A stretch of 64,000 bases of DNA from Cryptomeria japonica (lineage: Eukaryota; Streptophyta; Pinopsida; Cupressales; Cupressaceae). The position numbers and the translations under genes were made by a program. Below the pieces are notes generated by a model that made no database searches, was not told the origin of the DNA, and saw nothing but the letters and a program-made list of their open reading frames with translations. Where the stretch lies: assembly GCF_030272615.1 (NCBI RefSeq), contig NC_081408.1, positions 62,492,614-62,556,613 of the forward strand, in the 5' to 3' direction. This document shows, one piece after another, positions 1 through 11,524 of the stretch. Every line of letters begins with the position of its first letter. The first letter of the stretch is position 1.

Positions 1-386
1 TAGCAGCTTGTTCTTACTAAATATTCTCTGTTTGTAAGCAAAACATTGAGTTCACTATTTTTTGTGAATTGTGTTTGTCAAAATGCTCAAGGAATGCTTC
101 AAAAGCATAATCCAAGCCTTATAACTAAGAAGGATGTGTAATAGGAAAGTTAATTAGTGTCTTGCATACCTTATTGAGGTATATTTCCAATTCCACTTCC
201 TTGGCATGTAGGTCCAAAGGTGTAGCAGTTGTTGACTGGTAAAAGGGTAGCATTTTGATAGTGACAGTGGCAATTTCATCACTTTTCTCAGTTGATTGCC
301 AAGTATTTGGCATAATGCTTGACCATAAAAGGTAGGGGAAGCTTTAATTTGTTTTGGTAGAGGTCTCCTAGTAGTGTGGGAGTTTT
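1..386. other. Unassigned left flank
   Basis: No recognisable domain. The longest open frame (minus strand, 125-313, 62 codons) matches no family I know. The stretch abuts a gypsy LTR that lacks its outer part, so it is probably the far side of an old deletion or rearrangement. It does not look like the missing 5' end of the copia element that resumes at 7221. Confidence 0.5.
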
Positions 387-1155
387 AATCAAGTTTGGTA
401 GAGAGAAACTATGGTGGAAGCACCCAAACCCTCACTAAACCCTATGTTTAAGCCTAAATTTGTGGACAGTCACTAAACCAAGTTGAGAGAGCCTAAAACT
501 ACAAAAATATTTTTTCTAATACCTATTCCACACTATCCAAAATATTTCCCATGGTCAAGAAGCCCATCGTTGGGCAAGGTGAGAAAAATTTGGCCAATTA
601 GGCCTCCACGAGCTAGTAGCCCTTTTGACTGCATAACACACACTTTACAAGAACCCAATTGCAAGGAGAAATTTGGGACTCATGGAACTTTGTGAGATCA
701 TCCTAAAATATTGAAACAAGTGACATACATGACCTTGGATAGTGTGTATTCCCTTTTTGTAGTTTTGTCTTTTGGTTGGTGTATTGAGTAAGCTAAGGGC
801 TATGAGCCTTAAACTAAGTTGGTTGTCAAATTTGAATAAAACCTTGCTGCCCCTACATGACCATGTTGGAATTGCCTAAAGCACATTGAAAACAACAAGT
901 TGAATCTCAAGAGAACCAAGGATTGAGAAAAGTGTAGATGGGAGAGGTGAGGAGTTGAAGTAAGTTTGAGCATGGGTGTGAGCTTTCACAAAAAAGGGAG
1001 GTTGTTGGTGAAGACTTGTAGAGAGGCCTGACTATTGAAACTAAACTTGATATTGGAAAACATAAGGAGCACACATAAACAATACTTTTGTTTCCTATTG
1101 TAACTTCTTGACCAAAATTGGCCTTTTGAGCACTTACCTAACAATCTCTCTATCA
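387..1155 (+). repeat. 5' LTR of gypsy element, left-truncated
   Basis: Aligns over its whole 769 bp, almost without gaps, to 6452-7220 of the 3' LTR; both end in TATCA. A hand count gives roughly 33 mismatches in the first 395 bases (about 8%), so the insertion is old. Similarity stops abruptly at 387, so about 650 bp of promoter-proximal U3 are missing compared with the 3' LTR. Confidence 0.9.
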
Positions 1156-1158
1156 TAG

Positions 1159-1171
1159 TGGTATCAGAGCC
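1159..1171 (+). other. Primer binding site, initiator tRNA-Met type
   Basis: TGGTATCAGAGCC lies three bases after the LTR end. It is complementary to the 3' end of plant initiator tRNA-Met, the usual primer for plant gypsy and copia elements, and it fixes the LTR boundary. Confidence 0.9.
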
Positions 1172-1280
1172 AACAAAAGATTCAGGAGGAAAGGAACGTT
1201 AGGAAAACATGTTGACTAATGCTAAGTTAGCCAAGAAGGTTGGAGACTAAGAAGAGGAAAATAGGGCACTCAAGGAAAGA

Positions 1281-2280
1281 TTGGATCAACTAGCAATGAA
1301 ACTAACTGCAGTAGAAGTCAAAACTAAAGAAGTCTATGATAAGGTTGGAGAACAGGGTAAAATGGTGGCCATAGAAGATGAGGTTCCCATACCTGACCCT
1401 GTTATTGAGCAAGAACCATCCTTGAAAGCCTTGAGAGCTATGAGTGGTAAAACCTTAGAAGGAGTGGCCCTTTTTAGTGGAAAGATGGATCCAGATGCTC
1501 TTATAGAGTGGATTGAAGGTCTAGAAAACCATTTTGAATGTGATGGAATAACTGAAGCACAAAAGGTTAAGGTAGCAAAATCAAGGTTGAGGGGGGCAAA
1601 CTTAACCTGGTGGAAGTTCATCCAAGAGGAAAGGGTGAAAGAAGGTAAGCAACCAATAGCCACCTGGAAAGCAATGGTAGCCAAAATAAAAGAAACCTAC
1701 CTTCCTTAAGACTATGAAATACATCTTCACAAGAAAAGACAAAATTTGAGACAAAATACCTAGATGTCAGTAGATACACTAAGGAGTTTCAAAAATTGTG
1801 CATGAGATCCAGAGTAGAAGAGGATGAGAGCATAAAAGTGGCAAGGTACTTGAATGGGTTGAGGTGGAACACCCAAGAAGAGATGAGCTTGTTATGCCCA
1901 CAAATAGTACACAAGTGTTATCAATTGGCACTTAAGGTGGAAGAGAAAAGTAGGAGAAAGAAAGAACAAAACAATAGAGGAAGAGGTAGGGGAAGAGATG
2001 GTAGAGGCCATAGAGGCAGGTTTGGGGGAAGGAGCATAGATCAAAGATCCTAGTGAGAGTCTAAACCTATAGAGCAAAGTGGGGATTCTTAGAGAAAACT
2101 CAACTATAGGGGTAGGGGATCAAGCAACCCAAGTAGGGGTAGATCTAATGGACTAGGGAGAGGGTCCTACTTCTCAACCATGAAGTTCTATAACTATCAA
2201 AAGTTGGGCCACCCTCCCTATAGATGCCCAGAGAAGCCTAGTTCATCCTATGGTGGTGAAAAGAGGGTAAGTTATGTTCA
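1281..2280 (+). pseudogene. gypsy gag (capsid and zinc knuckle), broken
   Basis: The open frame 1281-1709 carries the gag core (FSGKMDPDALIEWIEGLE, then LTWW and TWKAMVAKIKE). The next segment (1796-2053) ends in an Arg/Gly-rich stretch. At 2180-2240 the knuckle reads FYNYQKLGHPPYRC: the Gly-His and last Cys remain, but both leading Cys positions are Tyr, consistent with TGT to TAT changes. Several stops and frame changes separate the pieces, so no full gag can be made. Confidence 0.82.
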
Positions 2281-2857
2281 AGAAGATGGAGGGAATACTA
2301 GAACTTCAGCATTGAACCTAGCTTCAGAAGATGGTGAGAGTTTAATGATCAAGAGAGTGATAATGAGGAAGCAACATAGTATAGAGGTTTCACAGAGAAG
2401 AGCATTGTTCAGGATTAAGTGTAAAATCATGGGAAAGGTGTGTAAGGTCATCATAGATTCAGGATCCATAGATAACATCATATCAGAGGAAGCAGTAAGT
2501 AAATTGAAACTACCTAGGATACAACACAAGGATCCATACAAATTCACATGGTTAAATAAGGGACAACATGTGTTAGTAAATGAGCAAGCTTGCGTAGATT
2601 TCCACATAGGTGGATATATGGATAGGATCCTATGTGATATCCTTCCTATGGATGCTTGCCACCTACTATTGGGTAGACCATGGCAGTTTGACAGAAATGC
2701 ACAACATGATGGGGAAAGAAACTCCTACTCATTTCAGAAAGATGGAGCAACCTATCAGATTCAATCCCTCAATGTAGAAGGAGAGAGAAACAATAAAGTG
2801 CCTAACATCTTGTTAGTGAATGAAAAAGAATTCATAAAAACACTAGAAGAAGGTTAA
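2281..2857 (+). pseudogene. gypsy aspartic protease region
   Basis: Within the open frame 2180-2857 the retropepsin-like motif VIIDSGS keeps its catalytic Asp. The second conserved block, CHLLLGRPWQFDR, follows about 75 residues later. This part is uninterrupted, but it is separated from gag by stops and from RT by a TAA at 2855-2857. Normally it would cleave the gag-pol polyprotein. Confidence 0.85.
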
Positions 2858-2860
2858 GGG

Positions 2861-4260
2861 GTGGGATTTGCACTCATAGTGAAACCTAATGAAGAAAAGG
2901 TAGAAAAGAAAGTTGAGATACCATATGAGGTGCAACAAATCCTTGCTAACTTCAAAGAAATAATCAGTGATGGTACACCCGCAGCCTTACTACCTCCTAG
3001 AGCCATTAGCCATCAGATTGATTTCATACCTGGAGCCTCTTTACCCAATAAGGTAGCCTATAAGATGACCCCTGAACAAAATGATGAAATATCAAGACAA
3101 ATACAAGAACTCTTAGACCAAGGGATGATTAGGAAAAGCATTAGTCCTTGTGCAGTACCTACAGTGTTGGAACCTAAGAAGGGTGGAACATGGAGACTTT
3201 GCATAAATTCTAGAGCCATAAACAAGATCACCATCAAATACAAATTTCCCATACCTAGGATAGAGGATTTGATGGATTGTTTAGGGGGTGCATAGTATTT
3301 CAGCAAGATTGACTTGAAGAGTGGTTACCATCAGATAAGAATCAAAGAGGGTGATGAATGGAAGACAAATTTCAAAACGAATGAGGGTCTTTATGAGTGG
3401 CTTGTCATGCCATTTGGACTCTCTAATGCTGCTAGCACATTCATGAGACTCATGAATGAAGTTTTACATGATTTCATTAGCAAGTTTGTTGTTGTGTATT
3501 TAGATGATATTCTTATCTTCAGTGAAACTAAGGAAGAGCATTTGATGCATTTAGCTAATGTTTTGAGGAAGTTATCTGATGAATAGCTAACTTCATCAAA
3601 ATATTAGCAATTGGTCTATCTTGGTTTTGTTGTATCAGGAAGCAATCTGAAAATGGATCAATCTAAAGTTGCAGAAATAACCAGTTGGCCAACTCCTAAG
3701 ATAGCTAGTGATGTCAGAAGCTTCCATGGTTTGGCACAATTTTACAGAAAATTCATCAAGGGATTCAGTGAGATTTGTGCTCCAATGTTAGACACCATCA
3801 AAGGGGGTGTAAAGGTAAAATTTCAGTGGATAGATGCAGCCAATAAGGGGTTTGAATTATTTAAAACTAAAGTAGCAACTCAATTGGTGCTCATTTTACC
3901 TAGTTTTGATAAGCTTTTTACTATTGAATGTGATGCTAGTAATATTATTGTAGGAGTTGTTTTAAGTTAGAAAAATAGACTAGTTGCATTCTTTAGTGAG
4001 AAGTTGAATGATGCCAAGAAAAATTACTCTTCCTATGATTTAGAACTCTATGCATTAGTACAGGCACTTAGGAAATGGAGACACTATCTTCTTCCTAAAG
4101 AGTTTGTTGTATACACAGATAATCAGGCACTAAGTTTCTTGAACTCATAGGATAAACTAAATCATAGGCATGTTAAGTGGGTAGAGTATTTGCAAGCTTA
4201 CACTTTTACTCTTAATCATAAGAAGCGTCAGTTGAATAAAGTAGCATATGCTTTGAGTAG
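2861..4260 (+). pseudogene. gypsy reverse transcriptase and RNase H, broken
   Basis: RT blocks appear in order: [47 protein letters not shown], and the YLDD active site. YLGFVVSG and FHGLAQFYRKFI follow. RNase H follows with [21 protein letters not shown] and VAYALSRR. In-frame TAGs at 3293, 3584, 3968 and 4148 split it into five open segments. Gln is expected from family alignments at 3584, 3968 and 4148; at 3293 the ancestral codon is unclear. Apart from the stops, the catalytic Asp residues are still present. Confidence 0.9.
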
Positions 4261-4425
4261 AAGGTTGTTAACTATTCATGAGATTCAAGTACAAAGCATT
4301 GATAATGATAGTTTTAAAGATATGTATCCTACTGATGATGATTTTGCTAAAGCTTATAAAGTTTGTCAAGATTTTGAGAATAATTTCCATGGTGCATATG
4401 TTGATTTCACTTTGCATCTGACGGT

Positions 4426-5780
4426 TTGTTATTCAGGGGTGGACAGTTTTGTGTTCCAAAAGGCTCTATGAGGGAGAACCTCATTCAAGAGAAACACAAT
4501 GGGTGCTTAAGTGGACATTTCGGTCTCAACAAGACCCTAGAGTTGGTTCAAAGGTTCTATTATTGGCCTAAGATGCAGAAAGACATCAAGAGGTATGTTG
4601 AGCAGTGTTTGGTATGCTAGAAAGTAAAAGGTAATTCCTCCAATGTTGGTTTAGATCAGCCTCTTCCTATTCCACATAGACCTAGGGATTGCATTAGTAT
4701 GGATTTTGTGGTAGGATTACCTATAACTCAAGCAGGATTTGATAGCATCTTTGTAGTGGTTGACAAATTTAGAAAAATGACTCATTTTATTCCTTGTAAG
4801 ACAACACATGATGCAAATCATATTGCTTACTTATTTTTCAAAGAAGTTGTTAGAATACATGGTTTGCCTACTAGCATTGTTTCAGATAGGGATGTTAAGT
4901 TTCTTGGTCATTTATGGAAAAAATTGTGGAATAGATTGGGTACTAATCTCTCTTTCGGTTCAACTTATCATCCACAAATTGATGGCCAAACTAAAGTTTT
5001 GAACAGGTCTCCTGGAAACATGCTTAGGTGCTTGACAAAGGAATATGGGCAGAGTTGGGATCAGCTCATTCATCAAGCAGATATGCCTACAATGATAGTG
5101 TTAACTGGTCTGTAGGTAAAAGTCCTTTTGAAGTTGTTTATGGTATGCATCCACGGGGTATAATGGAGTTGAGGAATATCACTAACTTGCAGCCTAAGAG
5201 TGGAAAAACAAATGACATGGCTCAATCCATGAAGGAGGTTCATGAGAAAGTGAGAAAGACTCTCCAAGATACCTCCCAAAAAGTCAAGGCAAGAGTGGAT
5301 GCTACAAAGAGAGATGTTTAGTTTTCCATAGGAGATTATGTGATGGTTCATTTAAACAAAGCAAGGCTACAAAATGGAGTTCCAAGAAAACTTCAGATGA
5401 GGAGAATAGGCCCTTGAAAAATCTTGGCTAAGTATGGGTCTAATGCTTACAAAGTTGATTTGCCTACTGATGTTTCCTTGTCTCCCATTTTTAATGTTGT
5501 AGATCTGATTGCTTTCAAAGGGCATCCACCTGAGGAGGTTCAAAGAGTTTTAGATGTTGCACAATCCCTTTCTGATCTATCTCTCCCTTCTCTTTCTATT
5601 CCCCAAGTAGAACAGATTCTAGACTCCAAGATTCTCAAAAAGATGAGGCATCACACCTATATGGAGCATCTCATCAAATGGAAGGATCAGCCTATCTCAA
5701 AGGCCACATGGATACCTAAAACTAACTTTCATAAGTTTGGCATCCTTTCTTCTTTGTTTCCTCAAGGAGTCACATGACTT
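4426..5780 (+). pseudogene. gypsy integrase and chromodomain, broken
   Basis: The HHCC zinc-binding part (GHFGLNKTLELV to CLVC) is followed by the core domain from 4699 (MDFVVGLP, IVSDRDVKF, YHPQIDGQT). The residue after GQT is Lys (AAA, 4993-4995), where the catalytic Glu of the DDE triad normally sits. A frameshift near 5082 moves the reading to the frame containing YNDSVNWSVGKSPFEVVYG. After a TAG at 5319 and a TGA near 5416, a C-terminal chromodomain follows (HLIKWKDQPISKATWIP, about 5660-5725). Chromodomains bind histone marks and can steer integration to heterochromatin. Confidence 0.88.
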
Positions 5781-5802
5781 CTTTGTTTTTGGGGTAGTAT
5801 GG

Positions 5803-7220
5803 TGTAGGAGCACCTAGTTGAGAAAAACACTCCTTTTTGAGTAATTTATGATTTCATATTTGTAATGTCTTGTGAAAGGTTTATAATTCTATTTTGGGTT
5901 TTTTGTGTGTCTCGTCTAGTGGTTTTGATCTCATTTTGGGCTCAAGAGGTCAAGTTTTGCCTTTCAGGCTTTGAGTTGACAATTTTGGCAAAAATGTGCA
6001 AAATTGCCAAAAAGGTCTTCTAATGCTTTGCAAACCATTGAAACATGTTTGATAAGTTTTTTTAAGCATTTATAAGGTGTTTAGATGATTTGATGAGGTT
6101 ATCTTGTCATAAATATCTTTTGAAGCAAGAAATGTTGTCATTTGGGCTTGTAAAACTGTCAAAGTTGTCATTTTTTTTACTTTTCTTGCAAAATGAAGTT
6201 GTGGAAGCCTCATGTCCATACTAGGGCTTGATAACCAACTAGAAAAACTATAAAAGGCCTCCCTTTTCCTTGGAAATGGTTGGTGATTGTATGAACAAGA
6301 TATTCCTAATAGAAATCATAAATTTTTGGCTTTTATCACTATTTTCTCCTTCCTTGGAGTAATAGTCTGTACTGTAGCTTTTTAGTCTGTACTGTACCTT
6401 TAGGAAGTGTGCATAATAGTTGTATAATTCTCTCTAAGTGATTGTTGTTTGAATCAAGTTTGGTAGAGAGAAACTATGGTGGAAGCACCCAAACCCTCAC
6501 TAATCCCTATGTTTAAGCCTAAATTTGTGGATAGTCACTAAACCAGGTTGAGGGAGCCTAAAACCACAAAATCCTCTTTTCTAAGACCTATTCCACACTA
6601 TAAAAAACATCTCCCATGGTCAAGAAGCCCATCCTTGGGTAGGGTGAACAAAATTTGGCCAATTAGGCCTCCACGAGTTAGTAGCCCTTTTGACTGCATA
6701 ACACACACTTTACAAGAACCTGATTGCAAGGAGGACTTTGGGGCTCATAGAAATTTGTGAGATCATCCTAAAATAGTGAAACAAGTGACATATAGGACCT
6801 TGGATAGTGTGTAGTCCCTTTTTGGAGTTTTGACTTTTGGTTGGTGTATTGAGTAAGCTAAGGGCTATGAGCCTTAAACTAAGTTGGTTGTCAAATTTGA
6901 ATAAAAACTTGTTGCCCCTACATGACCATGTTGGAATTGCCTAAAGCACACTAAAAACAACAAGTTGAATATCAAGAGAACCAAGGATTGAGAAAAGTGT
7001 AGATGGGAGAGGTGAGGAGTTGGAGTAAGTTTGAGCATGGGTGTGAGCTTTCACCTATAAGGGAGGTTGTTGGTGAAGACTTGTACAGAGGCCTGACTAT
7101 TGCAACTAAACTTGATATTGGAAAACATAAGGAGCACACATAAATAATACTTTTGTTTTCTATTGTAACTTCTTGACCAAAATTGGCCTTTTGAGCATTT
7201 AGCTAACAATCTCCCTATCA
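5803..7220 (+). repeat. 3' LTR of gypsy element (complete)
   Basis: Starts TGTAGGAG after a purine-rich tract (GGGGTAGTATGG) and ends CCCTATCA, about 1418 bp with TG...CA ends. Its right edge is set by the end of identity with the 5' LTR and by copia gag resuming at 7221. A short frame inside (6548-6760) also occurs in the 5' LTR and is LTR sequence, not a gene. Confidence 0.87.
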
Positions 7221-8205
7221 ATACCTACAATGTTCCTCAGAATGGTCTGGTAACTATTGTTGAGATGAAGAATGATGAACATAACATAAGAGCTAAGGAA
7301 GCATTGATAAGTTCCTTGACTGATTCAGAGATGATGATTGTGATGGGTTTACAAACTACACATGAGATCTAGAAAAAGTTGGAGACCTTGTATGAAGGAG
7401 ATGCATAAGTCAAAGTTGCGAAGTTGTAGAGTTTAAAAGGAAAGTATGAGAAGTTGAAGATAGGAGAAGATGAGAACATAACATCCTTTATGGGTAAACT
7501 GACTGAACTTATGATGAACATTAGATGTGCTGATGGACCTCTTGAGGAAGATGAGATTGTTGCTAAAGCGTTGATATCTTTTCCACCTACTTACAAATAT
7601 AAATTTGTTTCTATTGATGAGATATGGACTGTGAATACTGTGACAAGAGATATGGTGATTGGACAACTTGCCACATTTGAGTTGAGTGAATTTGGAGAAT
7701 CCCATGGCAAATCTGAGGTTGCATTTAAAGCCTGTATTTGGAAGGAAGAAGTATGATCCGGGAGAGAGTTCATTTAGGGTTTCCAGATATGAAAGAGAGA
7801 TGAGAGAGATGGAAGAACAAGAAAGATAATTGGATGATCTTGAAACACTTATTGCTTGGAGATTGGTTAAGGGAGTCGATAACTATGATGGAAAGTTACC
7901 TTTCAAATGTTTGTCTTGTAATAAGATAGGATATTTTTCTTCTAGGTGTCCTAAAAGAATGCCAAGGTATGATAAACATGATAAATAGGATAGATTTGAT
8001 AACCATCATAGATATAAGAAGCATGATAAGTATGATAAGACTTATAAGCCTAACTAGAAGTTCAGATATCAAAAGAGATTTTATTATGCTACTGATGAAG
8101 GTGTGATAGATGGAGTCTAAGAATGGGAATTTAGAAGATGAATTTGTATTTATTGCTATCGAGGATGATGATCCATTACAAGTGAATTCTACAAGTTGCA
8201 TTATT
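7221..8205 (+). pseudogene. copia 1 gag, 5' end missing
   Basis: The first readable residues resemble the middle of copia gag (AKEALISSLTDSEMM, then ETLYEGD). The main open part is 7454-7756 (ENITSFMGKLTELMM, EDEIVAKALISFPPTY). At about 7905-7950 the zinc knuckle reads CLSCNKIGYFSSRC: three Cys remain but the His is Tyr, consistent with a CAT to TAT change. Basic Tyr/Lys repeats follow. Multiple stops. Confidence 0.82.
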
Positions 8206-9450
8206 TAGGAGAAAGTTTTGGCTTCTAAGATTGAAGGAAAAGATGAATGGATAATTGACAATGGTTGTTCATATCATATGGCAGGTGATAAAAGAAAAAT
8301 TGTGAATATGGAGAATTATGATGGTGGTATAGTGAGATTTGGAGATGATAAAGCTTGTGTGATTCGTGGTAGAGGTTCTATTTCTTTTGATGGTAAGAAT
8401 AATACTGATGATGTCTTATATGTTGAAGGTTTGAAGCATAATCTCTTGAGTGTTGGATAGATAGTTGACAAGGAATATGATTTGCAATTCAAGAATGGTA
8501 AATGCAAGATTCTAAATGTCTCCAACATAAAGGTTGCATCAGGGACTAAGACAGAAGGTAATATCTTTCACTTGAATGTCGATGAGAAAAGTTGTTTGAT
8601 TGCTCAGATAGACAAAAGTTGGTTGTGGCATAGAAGGATGTGTCATGTTAATTTTGACTGCATGATAAAGACAAGTTATACTCAAGTTGTTATAGATTTA
8701 CCTAAGATTGTGAAGCCTTCTAATCTGGTATGTAAAGAATGTCACTTGGGAAAGGAAACAAGAATTTCATTCAAAAGTAAGATGTATACATCTAATCTTT
8801 TATTGGATCTTGTGCATGCTGATTTGTGTGCTTCTACAAGAGTGAGAAGCATGGAGGGTGACATATATTTCATGTTATTGATTGATGACTATTCTAGAAT
8901 GACGTGGGTTGCTTTTCTAAAGGAGAAATCAAAAGCACTGGAGAAATTCAAGATATTCAAAACTAAGGTAGAGATTGAGACAAGATTGAAACTGAAGTGT
9001 CTAAGATCTGACAGATGAGGAGAATTCACATCTAGTGATTTTGATTCATTTTGTGAGAGGAATGGAATTAGAAGATGATTATCTTCTCCTAGAACCCCTC
9101 GATAGAATGTAGTTGTTGAAAGAAAGAAAATAACAAATTTGGATGCTGCTAGAAGTATGTTGATTGAAGGAAATGTTTTGTAGACCTTTTGGAGAGACAT
9201 TGTTAGCACTGTTATTTACACATTCAATCGGATGTATATAAAAGGTGATTCCAATAAGAATCCTTGTGAGTTATGGTTTGGTCATGTTCCTACACTTAGA
9301 TATTTTAGAATTTCTAGAAGAAAATGTTATATCAAGAGAGATGATAATATATGAAACTTTGATGCAAGATGTGATGAAACAATCTTCTTGGGTTATTCTA
9401 CTAAGAGAAAGGCTACTGGTGTTACAATAAGAGATTGAAGAAGATAGTGG
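8206..9450 (+). pseudogene. copia 1 protease and integrase, broken
   Basis: Protease: DEWIIDNGCSYHM (8242-8280) keeps the catalytic Asp. A TAG at 8458 interrupts the conserved NLLSVGQ block. The frame 8482-9018 holds the pre-integrase zinc domain (LWHRRMCHVNFD ... VCKECHLGK) and the integrase core: first Asp in VHADLC, second in IDDYSRMTWV. A TGA at 9016 and TAG at 9103 precede the catalytic Glu block (VVERKK). Confidence 0.87.
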
Positions 9451-9779
9451 AAAACACAAATGTGAAGGTTGATAAATGTCATGAAAAGAAGAAGATGACT
9501 AAGATGTTTCAAAGCCTGTGCAGATAGAGATCCTTAAGTAGAATGATCTGGTAGAGACAGTTAATCTAGATATTGTTGCTATAGGTATAGAAGTTCAAGA
9601 ACCTAAAAATTAGAATAATTAGGAGACTCTAAGGTATGTGAAATTGAATCAGTCAGAAAATTAGATTATTGGTGATAAAAATAAGGGTTTGATGACTACG
9701 AGAAGGATTGCTACTGAAGAGATAATGTTTAATTTCCAAGATTGAAACTAAGGATGTTACAAAAGCATGTAAAGATGGG

Positions 9780-11240
9780 AATTGGATAAAATAAATGAAA
9801 TAAGAGTTGAATTAGATTGATAAGAATAGCACATCAGAGCTTGTTCCAAGACCTAAAGACAAAAATGTGGTTGGCACTAAATGGGTGTTCTGAAATAAAC
9901 TGAATGAAGCTGGTGAAGTGGTTAGAAAAAAGAAAATTGGTATGTAAGGGATGTTCTCAGATGGAAGGAATTGATTATGAGGAGACTTTTTCTTTGGTAG
10001 CTAGAATTGAAGCTGTTAGATTATAGCTTGCATATGATGCTTACAAAAATTTCAAGGTATATCAGATGGATGTTAAGTCAACCTTTTTGAATAGTGATTT
10101 GAAAGAGGAAGTATACATTGAGAAACCAGATGGGTTTTCATTATTAGATGAGTTAGACATGGTATGCAAATTGAAGAAAGCACTATATGGATTGAAGAAA
10201 GCCCCTAGAGCCCGGTATGCTAGATTGGACAAGTATTTAATGAAGTTGGGATTCTATAAAGGTAATTCTGATAGTAATTTATACTTTAAGGTTGATAATG
10301 ATAACATTTTGATTGTTGAAGTTTTTTTGATGACATTATTTTTGGAGGAGATGATGATTTTGAGCATGAAGTTTGTTGATGATATGAAAAAAGATTTTGA
10401 GATGTCTATGATAGGTGAGATTAAATTCTTCTTAGGATTGAAAATTTTATAGAATGACAAAGGTATTTTCATTTCTCAATCTAAGTATGTGAAGGAATTG
10501 TTGAAGTTCAGGTTAGCTGATTCCAAACATGTTGGAACTCCTATGGTGTTTGGATGCAAGTTGTCTAAGCATGATTGATTTCAGAAAGTTAATCAAACTT
10601 TGTACAGATCTGTGGCTTGTGTACTATTATATCTGACTCAAACTAGACCAGACATTATGCATGGTGTTTGTCTTAGTGCAATATTTGAGGTTGATCCTAA
10701 AGACAGTTGTGCTACTACTATGAATAGGATTTTCAGATACTTGAAGGGGACAACTGACTATGGTTTATGGTATCTAAAGAATGATGATTTCATGTTATGT
10801 GCTTATACTAATGTTGATTGGGCAGGTGATGATGACCAAAAGAGCACTATGGGTGGAGCTTTCTTTTTGAGAAAGAAGTTGGTTTCATGGTTTAGTAAGA
10901 AACAAGATGTTGTATCTCTATCTAATGCAAAAGTTGAATACATTATTGTTGCTAGAAAATGTACTCAGTAGTTTGGATGAAGAGAATGTTGAAGGATATT
11001 AGAGTTGTGTATGATGAGCCTACTATTATATATTATGACAATTCAAGTGCTATTAATATTTCCAAGAATGCAATACTACACTCTAAAACAAAGCATATAT
11101 CAATTATCATTTCTTGAGGGAGAAAGTCAGTGATGAAGAAGTCAGATTGGAGTATGTATCTACAAAGGATCAAATTGTAGATATTTTTAGTAAGCCTTTT
11201 CCTAAAGATACATTTGTATTTGAGAGAAAAATCAAGGGTC
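9780..11240 (+). pseudogene. copia 1 reverse transcriptase and RNase H, broken
   Basis: RT motifs start near 9870 (VVGTKWVF) and continue in 10066-10452 ([37 protein letters not shown]). The Asp-Asp active-site block at about 10320-10345 is out of frame after a run of seven T. A TAG at 10450 follows. RNase H (10600-11240) has TQTRPDIMHGV, AYTNVDWAG (first catalytic Asp replaced by Asn), SKTKHIS and DIFSKPFPKDTF. The pieces lie in different frames. Confidence 0.87.
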
Positions 11241-11404
11241 TATGTCCCTCCTCATGAGAACTAGATGCATCGAGATGCATCAATCTAGTGGACTTCATAA
11301 GTCTATCTTCTTATTTGGATTGATGAGTTGGTGTTGCTACTTAGCTAGAGTAGTTAGTGTATGGTTCAAATGTTCTGATTTGAGTTTATGGGAGAGATTA
11401 TCTG

Positions 11405-11524
11405 GTAAGGGGGAGAGAATAAATATTTGCATTTTGTCTTTGGCATTGTTGTCAAAGGAGGAGAGAAGAATGTGAAAAACTGCCTTATCTTTGAATCTTT
11501 ATGTGCATGATCTTAGGGGGAGTT
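11405..11524 (+). other. Polypurine tracts before copia 1 3' LTR
   Basis: Three purine runs precede the LTR: 11407-11418 (AAGGGGGAGAGA), 11454-11470 (AAAGGAGGAGAGAAGAA) and 11515-11522 (AGGGGGAG). The last abuts the LTR and is the likely plus-strand primer. The middle one follows a TTGGCATTGTTGTC phrase also found in copia 2. Confidence 0.7.

Larger units (their letters stand above)
387..7220 (+). mobile_element. Decayed Ty3/gypsy chromovirus
   Basis: Order is LTR - tRNA-Met primer site - gag - protease - reverse transcriptase - RNase H - integrase - chromodomain - LTR, which is gypsy order (integrase after RNase H). The C-terminal chromodomain places it among the chromoviruses. The 3' LTR is complete, whereas the 5' LTR keeps only its last 769 bp. 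Reading frames are broken by many TAG stops and at least one frameshift (near 5082). It sits in a copia element whose gag resumes directly at 7221. It could move only if proteins were supplied in trans, and the truncated 5' LTR makes even that unlikely. Confidence 0.93.

Noticed and set aside
483-695. 70-codon frame, also at 6548-6760
   Set aside because: Both lie at matching positions in the two LTRs of the gypsy element and differ by many missense changes; it is LTR sequence.
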